A stretch of DNA of 64,000 nt from Arthrobacter wenxiniae (lineage in GTDB: Bacteria > Actinomycetota > Actinomycetes > Actinomycetales > Micrococcaceae). Below, in pieces: positions 44,624-55,100 of the stretch. Position numbers and translations under genes: made by a program. Every line of letters starts with the position of its first letter. The first letter of the stretch is position 1. Where the stretch lies: assembly GCF_013376105.1 (NCBI RefSeq), contig NZ_JAAMFM010000014.1, forward strand, positions 33,439-97,438, in the 5' to 3' direction. The notes beneath the pieces were generated by a model. It made no database searches, was not told the DNA's origin, and saw only the letters and a list, made by a program, of their open reading frames with translations.

Positions 44624-46033
44624 GTGAGCAACCTTGAAACCCCCGTGTCCAACCAGCCCGCCGGCAGTCCGGCACCAGCGTCGGGCGCGGGCCCGCATTT
44701 CGCCTTTGCCCGCACGGACCTGCGCGGGCGGCGGCTGACGCTCGCCGAGCTCAAGCGCGCCGTGCCGCGCACCGCGGCCACCTCCGTCATCTCGGCCGAG
44801 GACGCCGTCTCCGGCATCATTGCCGACGTCCGTTCCCGCGGCTTTGCCGCCCTGGCCGAGCTGGCCGAAAAGTTCGACGGCGTCCCCCAGTCGCACCCGC
44901 GCGTTCCCGCCGCGGCGCTGCGCGAGGCACTGGAAAACCTGGACCCCGGCGTCCGCGCGGCCTTGGAGGAGTCCATTGCCCGGGCCAAGGCCTTCGCCGC
45001 CGCCCAGCGCCCGGCCAACGTCGACTTTCCGGTGGCCGCCGGCGCAACCGTCTCCCAGCACTGGATTCCCGTACGGCGGGTCGGGCTCTACGTGCCCGGC
45101 GGCCTGGCGGCCTACCCGTCGTCGGTCATCATGAATGTGGTGCCGGCGCTGGCGGCCGGGGTCGGCTCGGTGGCGCTGGCGTCGCCGCCGCAAAAGGAAT
45201 TCGGCGGGCTCCCGGACCTGACGGTCCTGGCCGCCGCGGCCCTGCTGGGTGTTGACGAGGTCTACGCGATGGGAGGGGCCCAGGCCATAGCCGCCTTCGC
45301 CTACGGCGTCGCCGCGGGCACCACGGCCCAGGGCGGGGGCGCCGCCCTGGAGCCCGTCGACGTTGTCACAGGGCCCGGCAACATTTTTGTTGCCACCGCC
45401 AAGCGCCTCGTCAAGGGCGTGGTGGGCATCGACTCGGAGGCCGGGGCAACGGAGATCGCGGTGCTGGCCGACCACACGGCAAACCCCGTGTTCGTTGCGG
45501 CCGACCTTATCAGCCAGGCCGAGCACGACCCCAACGCGGCATCCGTCCTGGTGACGCCGTCAACCAGGCTGGCGGACGCCGTCGAGCGTGAGCTGGCCGT
45601 CCAGGTGGCGGGGACCGGACACCGGGATCGCGTGGAAAAGGCGCTGTCCGGGCCGCAGTCCGGCACCGTGCTGGTGGACGACCTGGAACAAGGCGTGGCC
45701 GTGTGCAACGCCTACGCCGCCGAGCACCTGGAGATCGTGACCGAGGACGCCGCGGCGGTGGCGGCGCGGATCACCAACGCCGGGGCCATCTTCGTGGGGG
45801 ACTACAGCCCCGTCAGCCTGGGCGACTATTGCGCGGGGTCCAACCATGTGCTGCCCACCAGCGGGACGGCGGCGTTCTCCTCCGGCCTGAACGTGACCAC
45901 CTTCCTGCGGGCCGTCCAGCTCATCAACTACAACAAGGACGCGCTCAGGCGGGTGGCCGGGCACGTCGTCACGCTGGCGCAGGCGGAAGGCCTGCCCGCG
46001 CACGGCGACGCCGTCTCGGCACGGTTCGCCTGA
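44624..46033 (+). CDS. hisD: Histidinol dehydrogenase
   Basis: A 469-residue zinc enzyme catalysing the last two NAD-dependent oxidations from L-histidinol to L-histidine. After a ~30-residue Pro-rich extension the enzyme begins [18 protein letters not shown]. The conserved [15 protein letters not shown] lies near residue 163, [16 protein letters not shown] near 248, and [20 protein letters not shown] near 267. The zinc and substrate region [10 protein letters not shown] and [17 protein letters not shown] (near 405) are intact. No other his gene lies in the window. The nrdR gene follows after a 91-bp gap with operators. Confidence 0.95.
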   Translation: MSNLETPVSNQPAGSPAPASGAGPHFAFARTDLRGRRLTLAELKRAVPRTAATSVISAEDAVSGIIADVRSRGFAALAELAEKFDGVPQSHPRVPAAALREALENLDPGVRAALEESIARAKAFAAAQRPANVDFPVAAGATVSQHWIPVRRVGLYVPGGLAAYPSSVIMNVVPALAAGVGSVALASPPQKEFGGLPDLTVLAAAALLGVDEVYAMGGAQAIAAFAYGVAAGTTAQGGGAALEPVDVVTGPGNIFVATAKRLVKGVVGIDSEAGATEIAVLADHTANPVFVAADLISQAEHDPNAASVLVTPSTRLADAVERELAVQVAGTGHRDRVEKALSGPQSGTVLVDDLEQGVAVCNAYAAEHLEIVTEDAAAVAARITNAGAIFVGDYSPVSLGDYCAGSNHVLPTSGTAAFSSGLNVTTFLRAVQLINYNKDALRRVAGHVVTLAQAEGLPAHGDAVSARFA

Positions 46034-46045
46034 CACCGGAAACCA

Positions 46046-46087
46046 CTACATGTAGTAGTTACGTGATTGTAATTTATCGATATGTAG
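46046..46087 (+). promoter_or_regulatory. Two NrdR boxes upstream of nrdR
   Basis: CTACATGTAG at 46046-46055 (core of the 12-bp palindrome ACTACATGTAGT) and CGATATGTAG at 46078-46087 share eight of ten bases. Their start-to-start distance is 32 bp, three helical turns. Paired boxes of this kind are the known NrdR binding arrangement. They lie 38-79 bp before nrdR, so autoregulation is likely. Confidence 0.8.
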
Positions 46088-46124
46088 CCCTAGACTTTCA
46101 TCAACCGTTCCTGGAGGGAGCTGG

Positions 46125-46613
46125 ATGTACTGCCCGTTTTGCCGTAATCCCGACTCGCGCGTGGTTGACTCGCGGCTGGCCGACGACGGTTCCTCCATCC
46201 GCCGCCGCCGCCAGTGCACCGAGTGCGGCCGCCGCTTCAGCACGGTGGAGACGGCCAGCCTCTCGGTCACCAAGCGCTCGGGCGTCGCCGAGCCGTTCAG
46301 CCGCAGCAAGGTCATCAGCGGCGTGCGCAAGGCCTGCCAGGGCCGGCCCGTGACCGACGACGACCTCGCCATGCTGGCCCAGGAGGTCGAGGAGTCCATC
46401 CGGGCCAGCGGCGCGGCGGAGATCGACGCGAACGACGTCGGCCTGGCCATTCTGGCACCCCTGCAGCGCCTGGACCTGGTGGCGTACCTGCGCTTCGCCA
46501 GCGTTTACCAGGCCTTCGAGTCCCTCGACGACTTTGAAAAGTCCATCCACGAGCTCCGCCGCGAGTGCCCCGGCGGGCGGCCCGCACCCCCGGACCAACC
46601 GCAGGACAAATAG
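46125..46613 (+). CDS. nrdR: Transcriptional repressor NrdR
   Basis: A 162-residue repressor of ribonucleotide reductase genes. The N-terminal zinc ribbon has the CX2C pairs [13 protein letters not shown] and [13 protein letters not shown]. The ATP-cone domain begins near residue 47 with [20 protein letters not shown], and ends near 140 with [17 protein letters not shown]. It senses ATP/dATP and binds paired boxes before nrd operons. GGAGGGAG precedes the ATG at a 6-nt spacing. Its own boxes lie upstream. Length matches the family (about 150-160). Confidence 0.96.
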   Translation: MYCPFCRNPDSRVVDSRLADDGSSIRRRRQCTECGRRFSTVETASLSVTKRSGVAEPFSRSKVISGVRKACQGRPVTDDDLAMLAQEVEESIRASGAAEIDANDVGLAILAPLQRLDLVAYLRFASVYQAFESLDDFEKSIHELRRECPGGRPAPPDQPQDK

Positions 46614-46635
46614 GAGCGGGGGCGCCCGCCCGGTC

Positions 46636-47430
46636 CTACTTGGTGAGCTTGAAGTGGACGGCGGCCTGGAGGGCGCCGCCCACGATTCCGGCGTTGTTGG
46701 CCAGCTCCGCCGGGATGATCTTCGTGCGCAGCGACAATGCCGGCAGGTAGTCCTCGCTGCGCTTGGAGATGCCGCCGCCGATGATGAACAGTTCGGGGGA
46801 GAACAGGAATTCCACGTGGGAGAAGTAGCGCTGCAGGCGGACGGCGTATTCTGCCCAGCTCAGCCCGTCGCGTTCCCGGGCGCTGGCTGAGGCCTTGGAT
46901 TCGGCGTCGAACCCGTCGATTTCCAGGTGGCCCAGCTCGACGTTCGGGATGAGCTTGCCGTCATGGATGAACGCCGATCCGATGCCCGTGCCGAGCGTGA
47001 TGACCAGCACCGTGCCCTTGACGCCCTTGCCGGCGCCGTAGCGGGCCTCGGCGAGGCCCGCCGCGTCGGCGTCGTTCATGACCTGGACGTCGCGGCCCAG
47101 CTCCTGCGTGAAGATTTTGTCGACATCGGCGTCAATCCACGACTTGTCCACGTTGGCGGCGGAGCGGGCAATGCCGTGGCTGATGATCGCGGGGAAGGTG
47201 ATGCCCACCGGCGCGTCGTCGTCCGGGGCGTGCTGGCGGGTCATGAGTTCGTCGACGATCTCCTTGACCACCTTGGCCACGGCCTGCGGGGTGGATGGCT
47301 GCGGGGTGTCGATCCGGTAGCGTTCGCCCAACATCTCACCGCTGCCCAGGTCGACGATCCCGCCCTTGATGCCGGTGCCGCCAATGTCGATGCCGATGAC
47401 AGTCTGCGTGGACGGGTGCTTCTTGGACAT
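46636..47430 (-). CDS. ppgK: Polyphosphate glucokinase
   Basis: A 264-residue ROK-fold kinase phosphorylating glucose with inorganic polyphosphate (and usually ATP). The phosphate motif GIDIGGTGIKGGIVDLGSG opens the protein. VGITFPAIISHG and the ND pair in VMNDADAAGLAEARYG follow, then TLGTGIGSAFIHDGKLIPN near 145. The later HLEIDGFDAESKASASARER is typical of actinobacterial PpgK. It lacks the CXCG zinc motif of classical ROK kinases, unlike the glk product. GGAG lies 6 nt before the ATG at 47430, which is preferred over the longer frame from 47457. Confidence 0.93.
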   Translation of the reverse strand: MSKKHPSTQTVIGIDIGGTGIKGGIVDLGSGEMLGERYRIDTPQPSTPQAVAKVVKEIVDELMTRQHAPDDDAPVGITFPAIISHGIARSAANVDKSWIDADVDKIFTQELGRDVQVMNDADAAGLAEARYGAGKGVKGTVLVITLGTGIGSAFIHDGKLIPNVELGHLEIDGFDAESKASASARERDGLSWAEYAVRLQRYFSHVEFLFSPELFIIGGGISKRSEDYLPALSLRTKIIPAELANNAGIVGGALQAAVHFKLTK

Positions 47431-47476
47431 GCAGGGCTCCAGACGTGAAAGTGGCAAAGGCTTGCCGCGGAAAGGG

Positions 47477-48355
47477 TTAGGGCAGGGTCAAAACTTCGGC
47501 ACCGGTGGCCGTGACCACCATGGTGTGCTCAAACTGGGCGGTGCGCCTGCGGTCCCGGGTGACAACCGTCCAGTCGTCCGCCCACATGTCCCATTCAACC
47601 CCGCCCAGGGTCAGCATGGGCTCGATGGTGAACACCATGCCTTCGGCAAGCACGGTGCTGTAGGCCGGGGCGGCGTCATAATGCGGAATAATCAGGCCCG
47701 TGTGGAAGGCCTCGCCCACGCCGTGGCCCGTGAAGTCCCTGACCACGCCGTAGCCGAAGCGCTTGGCGTATGCGGAAATGGTGCGCCCGATGACGTTGAT
47801 TTCCCGTCCTGGCGCAACTGCCCGGATGGCCCGGTTCAAGGCTTCCTGGGTCCGTTCGACCAGCAGGCGCGATTCTTCGTCGACGTCGCCGACGGTGAAG
47901 GTCCAGTTCGTGTCGCCGTGGACGCCGTTTTTGTACGCCGTGATGTCAATGTTGATGATGTCCCCGTCCTGGACCACTGTGCTGTCCGGGATGCCGTGGC
48001 AGATGACCTCGTTGAGGGAGGAACACAGCGACTTGGGAAAGCCGCGGTACCCGAGCGTGGAAGGGTAGGCCTGGTGGTCCAGCAGGAATTCGTGGCCGAT
48101 GCGGTCCAGCTGGTCCGTGGTGACACCGGGGACGATGTGCTTTCCGACTTCCACGATGGCCTGCGCGGCAATCCTCGAGGAGATGCGGATGCGCTCCAGC
48201 GTTTCGGCGTCCTTGACCTCGGAACCCGTGAACGGCGCCGGGCCGGCCTTGCCCACATATTCGGGCCGCGGGATGGAGGCGGGAACGGGGCGTTGCGGGC
48301 TGACGGTGCCCGGAACCAGCGTGCCAAGGGGCGCTGAGGTTGCTGTGGAAGACAT
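47477..48355 (-). CDS. map: Methionine aminopeptidase, type I
   Basis: A 292-residue metalloprotease removing N-terminal Met from nascent proteins. The five metal ligands can be placed: Asp in [16 protein letters not shown] (two), His in [12 protein letters not shown], Glu in MVFTIEPML and Glu in [23 protein letters not shown] near residue 115 is the substrate-side motif. An N-terminal ~45-residue extension ([16 protein letters not shown]) resembles the SH3-binding-like linker of actinobacterial MapB. The ATG has a TAGGAT box 6 nt upstream. Confidence 0.95.
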   Translation of the reverse strand: MSSTATSAPLGTLVPGTVSPQRPVPASIPRPEYVGKAGPAPFTGSEVKDAETLERIRISSRIAAQAIVEVGKHIVPGVTTDQLDRIGHEFLLDHQAYPSTLGYRGFPKSLCSSLNEVICHGIPDSTVVQDGDIINIDITAYKNGVHGDTNWTFTVGDVDEESRLLVERTQEALNRAIRAVAPGREINVIGRTISAYAKRFGYGVVRDFTGHGVGEAFHTGLIIPHYDAAPAYSTVLAEGMVFTIEPMLTLGGVEWDMWADDWTVVTRDRRRTAQFEHTMVVTATGAEVLTLP

Positions 48356-48361
48356 GGCACC

Positions 48362-48367
48362 ATCCTA
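48362..48367 (-). promoter_or_regulatory. -10 box of a probably leaderless map mRNA
   Basis: On the minus strand TAGGAT ends 6 nt before the ATG of map, with no ribosome-binding site between. Confidence 0.6.
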
Positions 48368-48437
48368 TAAGTTTTGCTGCACGGCTGTGGGGCGGGCCTA
48401 TGATGGCAACAACGGCCCCGGCACGATGGAGGAAACA

Positions 48438-48602
48438 ATGCCCCAGTACTGGTACAACGTCAAAACCCATCAGGTAGAACAGGACGCGCAATCCGGCTGG
48501 AAGGAACTGATCGGTCCTTATAACACCCGCGAGGAGGCCGAGGCGGCCCCGGCAAAGGTCAACCAGCGCAATGAGGACTGGGAAGCCCAGGACGACGACT
48601 GA
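48438..48602 (+). CDS. Small SPOR-like protein
   Basis: A 54-residue acidic protein (MPQYWYNVKTHQVEQD start, GPYNTREEAEAAPAKVNQRN in the middle). The pattern WYNVKT...GPY-TREEAE resembles a single SPOR-type repeat, but without signal peptide or membrane helix it would be cytoplasmic. Small proteins of this kind occur widely in Micrococcaceae and have no known role. GGAGG sits 5-6 nt before the ATG at 48438, which rules out the in-frame ATG at 48426. It lies 7 bp before the next gene, so the two may be cotranscribed. Confidence 0.8.
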   Translation: MPQYWYNVKTHQVEQDAQSGWKELIGPYNTREEAEAAPAKVNQRNEDWEAQDDD

Positions 48603-48609
48603 GGTTGCC

Positions 48610-49638
48610 ATGAAAGCACCCCGCCACGGGCGCGACCCCGTGGCATCCCGGCACCGGCCGGCGGTTGCCTGTGTACTGCGGCGGGCCTGGAGGTACGCCG
48701 CCGTCGCCGGCGCCGCCGCGGCCAGCCTCGGCATCCTGACGGCGCTGGAGGGACTCCTGGCGTATGGACGACTGGCGCCGCGGGAGCCGCTGCACACCGT
48801 ACCGGCCACTGGACATTTCGGCCGCCGTGACGGGCAGGAGCCCCTGCAGCTGGTCATCCTGGGCGACTCGCTTGCCGTGGGTTACGGGGCCGCGGTGCCG
48901 GAGGGCTCCGTTGGCTACATGCTTGCCGACGGGCTGGCCGGGGTCACCGGCCGGCCGGTGGCGCTGGAGAATTTCGCCTTTATCGGCGCCACGTCCGAGG
49001 ACCTGCGTGTCCAGATGGAGGCGCTGGACGCCCGTGACCTGAAGCCGGACGTGACCGTCATCATCGTTGGCGGCAATGACGTCCTGCACCTGCGCAATTT
49101 CAGCCGGTCACTGGACGCGCTGGCGGAGACGGTCCGCGGCCTGCGGAGCCGGGGCAGCCAGGTGGTGCTGGCCTCGTGTCCGGATTTGGGCACCGTGCCG
49201 GTGTTCCTTCAGCCGCTGCGCTTTGGTGCGCACTGGATGAGCAGGATGCTGGCCACCGGGCAGACCATCGTGGTGTTGCGCAACGGCGGACGGACCGTTT
49301 CCCTGGCGGACCTGCTGGGACCGGTTTTCCGGCGCCACCGAAAACAGATGTTCTTCACCGACCACCTGCACCCCTCCGTCCACGGGTATGCGGAAGCGGC
49401 CAGGGTCATGCTGCCCAGCGTGGTTGCCGCCGCCGGGTACAGCGCCGGCGGTCTCGCCGGTGCTCCGCACCGGGTCTATCAAAAGGGACGGCGGCGGCCG
49501 CTGGCCTGGTTTGCGTTCCGGGCCTCGCGCCACTCGGGAACGGAAGTGAGCATGGTGTCCGGGAGGCGGGGCCACGGCATCGCCGTCCGGCGGCTCGTGG
49601 TGCGGCACCGGGAGGGTGGGGACCCGCAGCCCGCCTGA
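48610..49638 (+). CDS. SGNH/GDSL-type hydrolase, membrane-anchored
   Basis: A 342-residue protein. A Arg-rich N-terminus precedes a hydrophobic segment ([20 protein letters not shown]) that is a membrane anchor or signal. The SGNH domain has block I LVILGDSLAVGYG near residue 80, block III VGGNDVLHL near 155, and the catalytic Asp-His pair DHLHPSVHGYAEAA near 255. It should be an esterase or lipase with an unknown ester substrate. A basic tail of ~60 residues follows. The ATG at 48610 has GAGGTTGCC upstream; a longer in-frame GTG-type start inside the preceding gene is less likely. Confidence 0.85.
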   Translation: MKAPRHGRDPVASRHRPAVACVLRRAWRYAAVAGAAAASLGILTALEGLLAYGRLAPREPLHTVPATGHFGRRDGQEPLQLVILGDSLAVGYGAAVPEGSVGYMLADGLAGVTGRPVALENFAFIGATSEDLRVQMEALDARDLKPDVTVIIVGGNDVLHLRNFSRSLDALAETVRGLRSRGSQVVLASCPDLGTVPVFLQPLRFGAHWMSRMLATGQTIVVLRNGGRTVSLADLLGPVFRRHRKQMFFTDHLHPSVHGYAEAARVMLPSVVAAAGYSAGGLAGAPHRVYQKGRRRPLAWFAFRASRHSGTEVSMVSGRRGHGIAVRRLVVRHREGGDPQPA

Positions 49639-49713
49639 TGGCTGCCCACGGGGCCGGGGCGGCCCTGCCGCCTGGAGCGGGGCGCCGCCTGGAGCGGGAC
49701 GGGACGGCCGGCT

Positions 49714-50601
49714 TTAGAAGGTGTGCTCCGGGCCGGGGAACGCGCCGGTGCGCACCTCGTCGCCGTAGGCCTTGGCGGCGTCGGAGAGGATGGTGCGCAG
49801 CTGTGCGTACTGCTTGACGAACTTGGCCATCTTGCCGGTGCGCAGCCCGGCCATGTCCTGCCAGACCAGGACCTGGCCGGTGGTGGTGTTGCCGGCGCCG
49901 ATGCCAACGGTCGGCACGGCGACCGCGGCGTCCACGGCGGTGGCCGTGGCGGCCGGGACCATCTCCATGAGCACGCAGAACGCGCCAGCCTCAGCCAGGG
50001 CGACGGCGTCGTCCACCATGGCCCGGGCGGCGTCGCCGCGCCCCTGGACGCGGTAGCCGCCCAGCATGTGCTCGCTTTGCGGGGTGAACCCGATGTGGGC
50101 CATGACGGGCACGCCGGCCTGGGTCAGCGCCCTGACGGTGGGTGCGTAGTAGGCGCCGCCCTCCATTTTCACCGCGTGCACGAGCCCTTCCTTCATGAGC
50201 CGCACGGAGGAGGCGATGGCCTGCCCGGGGGACTGTTCATAGCTGCCAAAGGGCAGGTCCGCCACCACCAGGGCGCGCTTGGCCCCGGCCGTCACCGCAC
50301 GGGAGAAAATGATCATTTCATCCAGCGTGATGGGCAGGGAGGTCTCGTTGCCCAGGACGTTGTTCGAGGCGGAGTCGCCCACCAGCAGCACCTCGATGCC
50401 CGCTTCGTCAAAGATTTGCGCGGTGTACTGGTCGTAGGCGGTCAGCATGGCGAACTTTTGGCCGTTGAGCTTGGCCGCCTGCAGGTGGTGCGTGCGGACC
50501 CGGGACGCCGTGGCGGGAATGGCCGAACCGTAGGGTGCGGCCACCTCAGCGGGGACGGGCGCGGCGGAAACGGCAGGGTCGGGGGTGCTCGATGTTGGCA
50601 T
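49714..50601 (-). CDS. panB: 3-methyl-2-oxobutanoate hydroxymethyltransferase
   Basis: A 295-residue enzyme of pantothenate synthesis that hydroxymethylates alpha-ketoisovalerate using 5,10-methylene-tetrahydrofolate. Family motifs are MLTAYDQYTAQIFDEAG near residue 52, LLVGDSASNNVLGNETSLP near 75 and PVMAHIGFTPQSEHMLGGYR near 170. The catalytic Glu lies in LMEMVPAATA, and a metal-binding Asp in VGDSAS. IGAGNTTTGQVLVWQD is near 236. The ATG has a TAAGCT box 6 nt upstream. No other pan gene is in the window. Confidence 0.96.
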   Translation of the reverse strand: MPTSSTPDPAVSAAPVPAEVAAPYGSAIPATASRVRTHHLQAAKLNGQKFAMLTAYDQYTAQIFDEAGIEVLLVGDSASNNVLGNETSLPITLDEMIIFSRAVTAGAKRALVVADLPFGSYEQSPGQAIASSVRLMKEGLVHAVKMEGGAYYAPTVRALTQAGVPVMAHIGFTPQSEHMLGGYRVQGRGDAARAMVDDAVALAEAGAFCVLMEMVPAATATAVDAAVAVPTVGIGAGNTTTGQVLVWQDMAGLRTGKMAKFVKQYAQLRTILSDAAKAYGDEVRTGAFPGPEHTF

Positions 50602-50607
50602 GCCTAG

Positions 50608-50613
50608 AGCTTA
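50608..50613 (-). promoter_or_regulatory. -10 box of a probably leaderless panB mRNA
   Basis: On the minus strand TAAGCT ends 6 nt before the ATG of panB. The glnA2 promoter must lie in the same ~165-bp divergent gap. Confidence 0.55.
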
Positions 50614-50767
50614 TTACGAGTCGGCGCGCATTTTAGTCCTCGGTGCCCGGGACTACTTAGTAGAGTATGAATTGAGGGCCTGCGGCCGAGGTGAGCGCCA
50701 GCGCCGCCGGGTCGGCGGGCAGGGGTTCGAACCATCCGCAATGAGTCAAAGGGAAGTGAGCGCCATA

Positions 50768-52108
50768 GTGGACCGTCAGCAGGAATTTGTCTTGCGCACC
50801 ATCGAGGAACGCGACGTACGGTTTGTCCGGCTCTGGTTCACCGACGTCGTCGGCAGCCTGAAGTCGGTGGCACTGGCCCCGGCGGAGGTGGAGGGTGCCT
50901 TTGAGGAGGGCCTCGGGTTCGACGGTTCAAGCATCGAAGGCCTCTCCCGCGTCTTTGAATCTGACATGCTGGCCCAGCCCGACCCCTCCACTTTTCAGAT
51001 CCTGCCGTGGCGCGGTGCCACCGAACAGACCTCCCGGATGTTTTGCGACATCCTCACCCCCGACGGCGAACCCTCCACGGCCGACCCGCGCAACGTCCTC
51101 AAGCGCACCCTGGCCAAGGCCGCGGACATGGGCTTCACGTGCTACACGCACCCCGAGATTGAGTTTTACCTCCTTAAGAGCGACAGGCCCGGCCCGGACG
51201 GGATCCCCATCCCCGTTGACCAGGCCGGCTACTTCGACCACGTGCCCGGCGGCGTGGCCCAGGACTTCCGCCGCACGGCCGTCACCATGCTCGAGGACGT
51301 CGGCATTTCGGTGGAGTTCAGCCACCACGAGGGCGGCCCGGGCCAGAACGAGATTGACCTGCGCTACGCCGACGCCCTGGCGACCGCGGACAACATCATG
51401 ACGTTCCGCACGGTGATCCGTGAGGTGGCCATCCAGCAGGGCACCTACGCCACGTTCATGCCCAAGCCGTTTTCCGACCACCCGGGCTCCGGCATGCACA
51501 CCCACTTTTCGCTGTTTGAGGGCGACACGAACGCATTCCACGAGCCGGGCGCTGAATTCCAGCTGTCCAAGACGGCCCGGCAGTTCATGGCAGGCATCCT
51601 CCGGCACGCACCCGAATTCACGGCCGTCACCAATCAGTTCGTGAACTCGTACAAGCGGCTCTGGGGCGGCGGCGAGGCGCCCAGCTATGTGTCCTGGGGC
51701 CACAACAACCGCTCCGCACTGATGCGCGTGCCGTTGTACAAGCCAGGCAAGGGGCAGGCGTCGCGGCTGGAGTACCGCGGCATCGACTCCGCCGCCAACC
51801 CCTACCTGGCGTACGCCGTGCTGCTCGGGGCCGGGCTGAAGGGCATTGAGGAGGACTACGAACTGCCGCCGGCCGCCGTGGAGGACGTCAGCGCCCTGAC
51901 GAACGCCGAACGCCGGGCGCTGGGCCACCACCCCCTGCCGTCCAGCCTGCATGACGCGGTCCGGCAGATGGAGGAATCCGAGCTCATGCCCGCGATCCTG
52001 GGGGAACAGGTCTTTGACCACTTCCTGCGGAACAAGCGCGACGAATGGCAGGACTACCGGCTGCAGGTCACCCCCTATGAGATCAACCGGTACCTGGGGG
52101 TGCTCTAG
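50768..52108 (+). CDS. glnA2: Glutamine synthetase GlnA2 (type I-alpha)
   Basis: A 446-residue glutamine synthetase. The GTG at 50768 gives the N-terminus (V/M)DRQQEFVLRTIEERDVRFV and exactly the length of M. tuberculosis GlnA2; longer frames start upstream without a good ribosome-binding site. GFDGSSIEG near residue 51, HPEIEFYL near 130, the metal and glutamate site EFSHHEGGPGQNEIDLRY near 185, and KPFSDHPGSGMHTHFSLF near 235 are all present. The adenylylation-site region reads EDYELPPAAVEDV, without the NLY-LPPEE consensus of the beta type, so regulation by GlnE is doubtful. glnE follows after 8 bp. Confidence 0.92.
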   Translation: MDRQQEFVLRTIEERDVRFVRLWFTDVVGSLKSVALAPAEVEGAFEEGLGFDGSSIEGLSRVFESDMLAQPDPSTFQILPWRGATEQTSRMFCDILTPDGEPSTADPRNVLKRTLAKAADMGFTCYTHPEIEFYLLKSDRPGPDGIPIPVDQAGYFDHVPGGVAQDFRRTAVTMLEDVGISVEFSHHEGGPGQNEIDLRYADALATADNIMTFRTVIREVAIQQGTYATFMPKPFSDHPGSGMHTHFSLFEGDTNAFHEPGAEFQLSKTARQFMAGILRHAPEFTAVTNQFVNSYKRLWGGGEAPSYVSWGHNNRSALMRVPLYKPGKGQASRLEYRGIDSAANPYLAYAVLLGAGLKGIEEDYELPPAAVEDVSALTNAERRALGHHPLPSSLHDAVRQMEESELMPAILGEQVFDHFLRNKRDEWQDYRLQVTPYEINRYLGVL

Positions 52109-52116
52109 GCCAGGCC

Positions 52117-55100
52117 ATGAGTTCGCTGACCCGCACACTGATCACCCTTGGCTTCTCCGACCTGGAAAAAACTGAGCGGTTCCTGGGCTTCCCGGAGCTG
52201 GCCGGACTCGACCGGGACGAGCTGCTCTCGGGGCTCGGGGCGGCCAACGACCCGGACCTGGCCCTGCAGTCCCTGGTCCGCCTCCTCAGCGCCGTCCCCG
52301 CGGCCTACGGCAGGCTCACCACCGCGGATCACGAGACGGGCAGGGCCGTCCCGAACGAGGCGCTCTTCCGGCTGCTTGGCGCCTCGGAGGCCCTGGTGGA
52401 GTTCCTGATCCGCCACCCGGAGCACCTGGATGTCCTGGACACGCCCACCTCCCCGGAGCCTGCACCCGTCCCGCACGCGGCGCTCCGGGCCTCGATGCTG
52501 TCGGCCGTGGGTGCCGACCCGGAGTCGCGGACGCCCGTGGCGGCGCTTTCCGGCACCGAGGCGCGGATCGCGCTGCGCACCCGGTACCGGCGGCACCTGG
52601 CGGCCCTGGCCATCCGGGACCTCTGCGCCGCCTCGCCGCAGGACATCATGCCGATGGTGGGCGCCGAGCTGGCCGATCTTGCCGCGGCTGCCCTGGACGC
52701 CGCGCTGGCCGTGGCCCGCGCGGAGGTGGCGGAGCAGTTTCCGCCACGGGAGGTGGCCGCCGTGAAGCTTGCCGTCATCGGCATGGGCAAGTGTGGCGCG
52801 CGGGAGCTGAACTACATTTCCGACGTCGACGTCATGTACGTGATCGAGGTGGACGGCCTGGGGACGGACGACGCCGGCGGGCTGGATGAGGCGCACGCCG
52901 TCACCGTGGGCAGCGCGCTGGCCTCGGCCGTCTCGCAAGCCATCCACGCCCCCGAGCGCGAGCCAGGGCTGTGGGAGGTGGACGCCAACCTGCGTCCGGA
53001 AGGAAAGGACGGCCCGCTGGTGCGGACCCTGGGGTCGTACCTGCACTACTACCAGCGCTGGGCCAACGATTGGGAGTTCCAGGCGCTGCTGAAGGCCCGC
53101 GGCATGGCGGGGGACCGTGGGCTGGGCGAACGGTTTGAAAAGGCCGTGGCGCCACTGATCTGGACGTCCTCCGAGCGCGAGGGGTTTGTGGCGTCCGTGC
53201 AGGCCATGCGCCGGCGCGTCACGGCCCACATCCGCGACTCGGAGGCCGGCCGGCAGATCAAGCTGGGCAAGGGCGGGCTGCGCGACGTTGAATTCACCGT
53301 CCAGCTGCTGCAGCTGGTCCACGCCAAGAACGACGCCTCCCTGCGGCTGCGGGCCACGACGGAGGCCATCAACGCCTTGATGAAGGCTGGCTACATCGGC
53401 CGCACGGACGCAGCCCACCTTGATTCCGCCTACCGGTACCTAAGGGTCCTCGAGCACAGGATCCAGCTGGTGCACATGCGCCGCACGCACCTGATGCCGA
53501 CCGCACCGGACCAGCTGCGGGCCCTGGCGCGCGCTGTGACGGGGCCCATGAACCTCAAGCGTCCCAGCGCCGAGTCCCTGCTGGCGGACTGGGGCAGGGT
53601 CAAGCGGCAGGTCCACGAGCTGCACCGGCACATTTTCTACCGTCCCATTCTGGCGTCGGCCGCGCACCTGAGCGCCGAGGACGCGGCCCTGACCACCGAC
53701 GCGGCCAGGGCGCGGCTGGCGGCGCTGGGCTATCGCGACGCGCCCGGCGCCCAGCGCCACATCGAAGCCCTGACGGCCGGGGTGAGCCGGCGCGCGGCAC
53801 TCCAGCGCCAGCTCCTGCCGGTGTTGCTGGGCTGGCTGGCCGACGGCGTGAATCCCGACGGCGGCCTTCTCGCCTTCCGCCGTGTCAGCGAGGCGCTGGG
53901 CACCTCCCACTGGTACCTGGGGATGCTCCGCGACCACCGGGCCGCCGCTGAACGTCTGTGCCACGTGCTCTCCAGCTCCCGGCTCGTGACCGACCTGCTG
54001 GAGGTATCGCCGGAGGCGACGGCCTGGTTCGGCAATGACAAGGAACTTCTACCGCTGACGTTCGAGACGCAGTGGGCCGAGATCCAGTCCAAAATGTCCC
54101 GCCACCCGGAACCGGCCGACGCCATCAGGCTGATCCGCCTGATCCGCCAGCGCGAGATCCTGCGAACGGCCATCGCCGACTGTTCCGGGCTCCTGACCCA
54201 GGAGCAGGTCTCCGCCGCGCTCAGCGACGCGGACCGGGCAGCCGTGCTGGGCGCACTGCTGGTTGCCGAAGCCGACGTGCTGGACGGCGGGCCGGCACTG
54301 ACAAGGGTGCTCGTGGTGGCCATGGGCCGGCAGGGCGGCCGGGAGATCGGCTACGGTTCGGACGCGGACGTCCTGTTCGTGCACCGCCCGGTTGACGGCG
54401 CCAACGAGGGGGAGGCCCAGGAGCAGGCCAAGGACATCGTGGCGAAGCTGATGTCCATGCTCACCCAGCCCGTCCGTCCGGCCATCATGGCCGAACGCGT
54501 GCTGAGCATCGACGCGGACCTGCGCCCGGAGGGCAAGAACGGGCCGCTCGTGCGGTCCCTCGAGTCCTACCGGGAGTACTACGCCAGATGGTCCTCGGCG
54601 TGGGAGGCGCAGGCGCTGCTCCGCGCGCTGCCCATGGCGGGCAGCGACGAGCTGGCCGTTGACTTCATCGCGATGGTGGACCCGGTCAGGTACCCGGCAG
54701 CCCTGGGTGAGCCGGAACTGCGGGAGATCAAGCGGCTCAAGGCCCGCATGGAGTCGGAGCGGCTGCCCCGCGGGGCCGATCCCGCCCGGCACGTGAAGCT
54801 GGGCCGCGGCGGCCTCAGCGACGTCGAGTGGCTCGTCCAGCTGTGGCAGCTGCAAAATGCCCACGCTGAACCGTCCCTGCGGACCACTCAGACGGCAGCC
54901 GCCCTCCACGCCGCCCATGGGCTGGGCCTGGTTGACGCCGAGGACGCTGCCGTGCTGGACGCGGCATGGCGGCTGGCCGGAAAAATCCGCAACGCCAACG
55001 TCATCTGGACCGGCAAGTCGTCGGACCTGCTGCCGTCAGCGCGCGGCGACCTGGAGGCCGTGGCCCGCTGGTGCGGGTACGAGCCAGGGCATGCCGCAGC

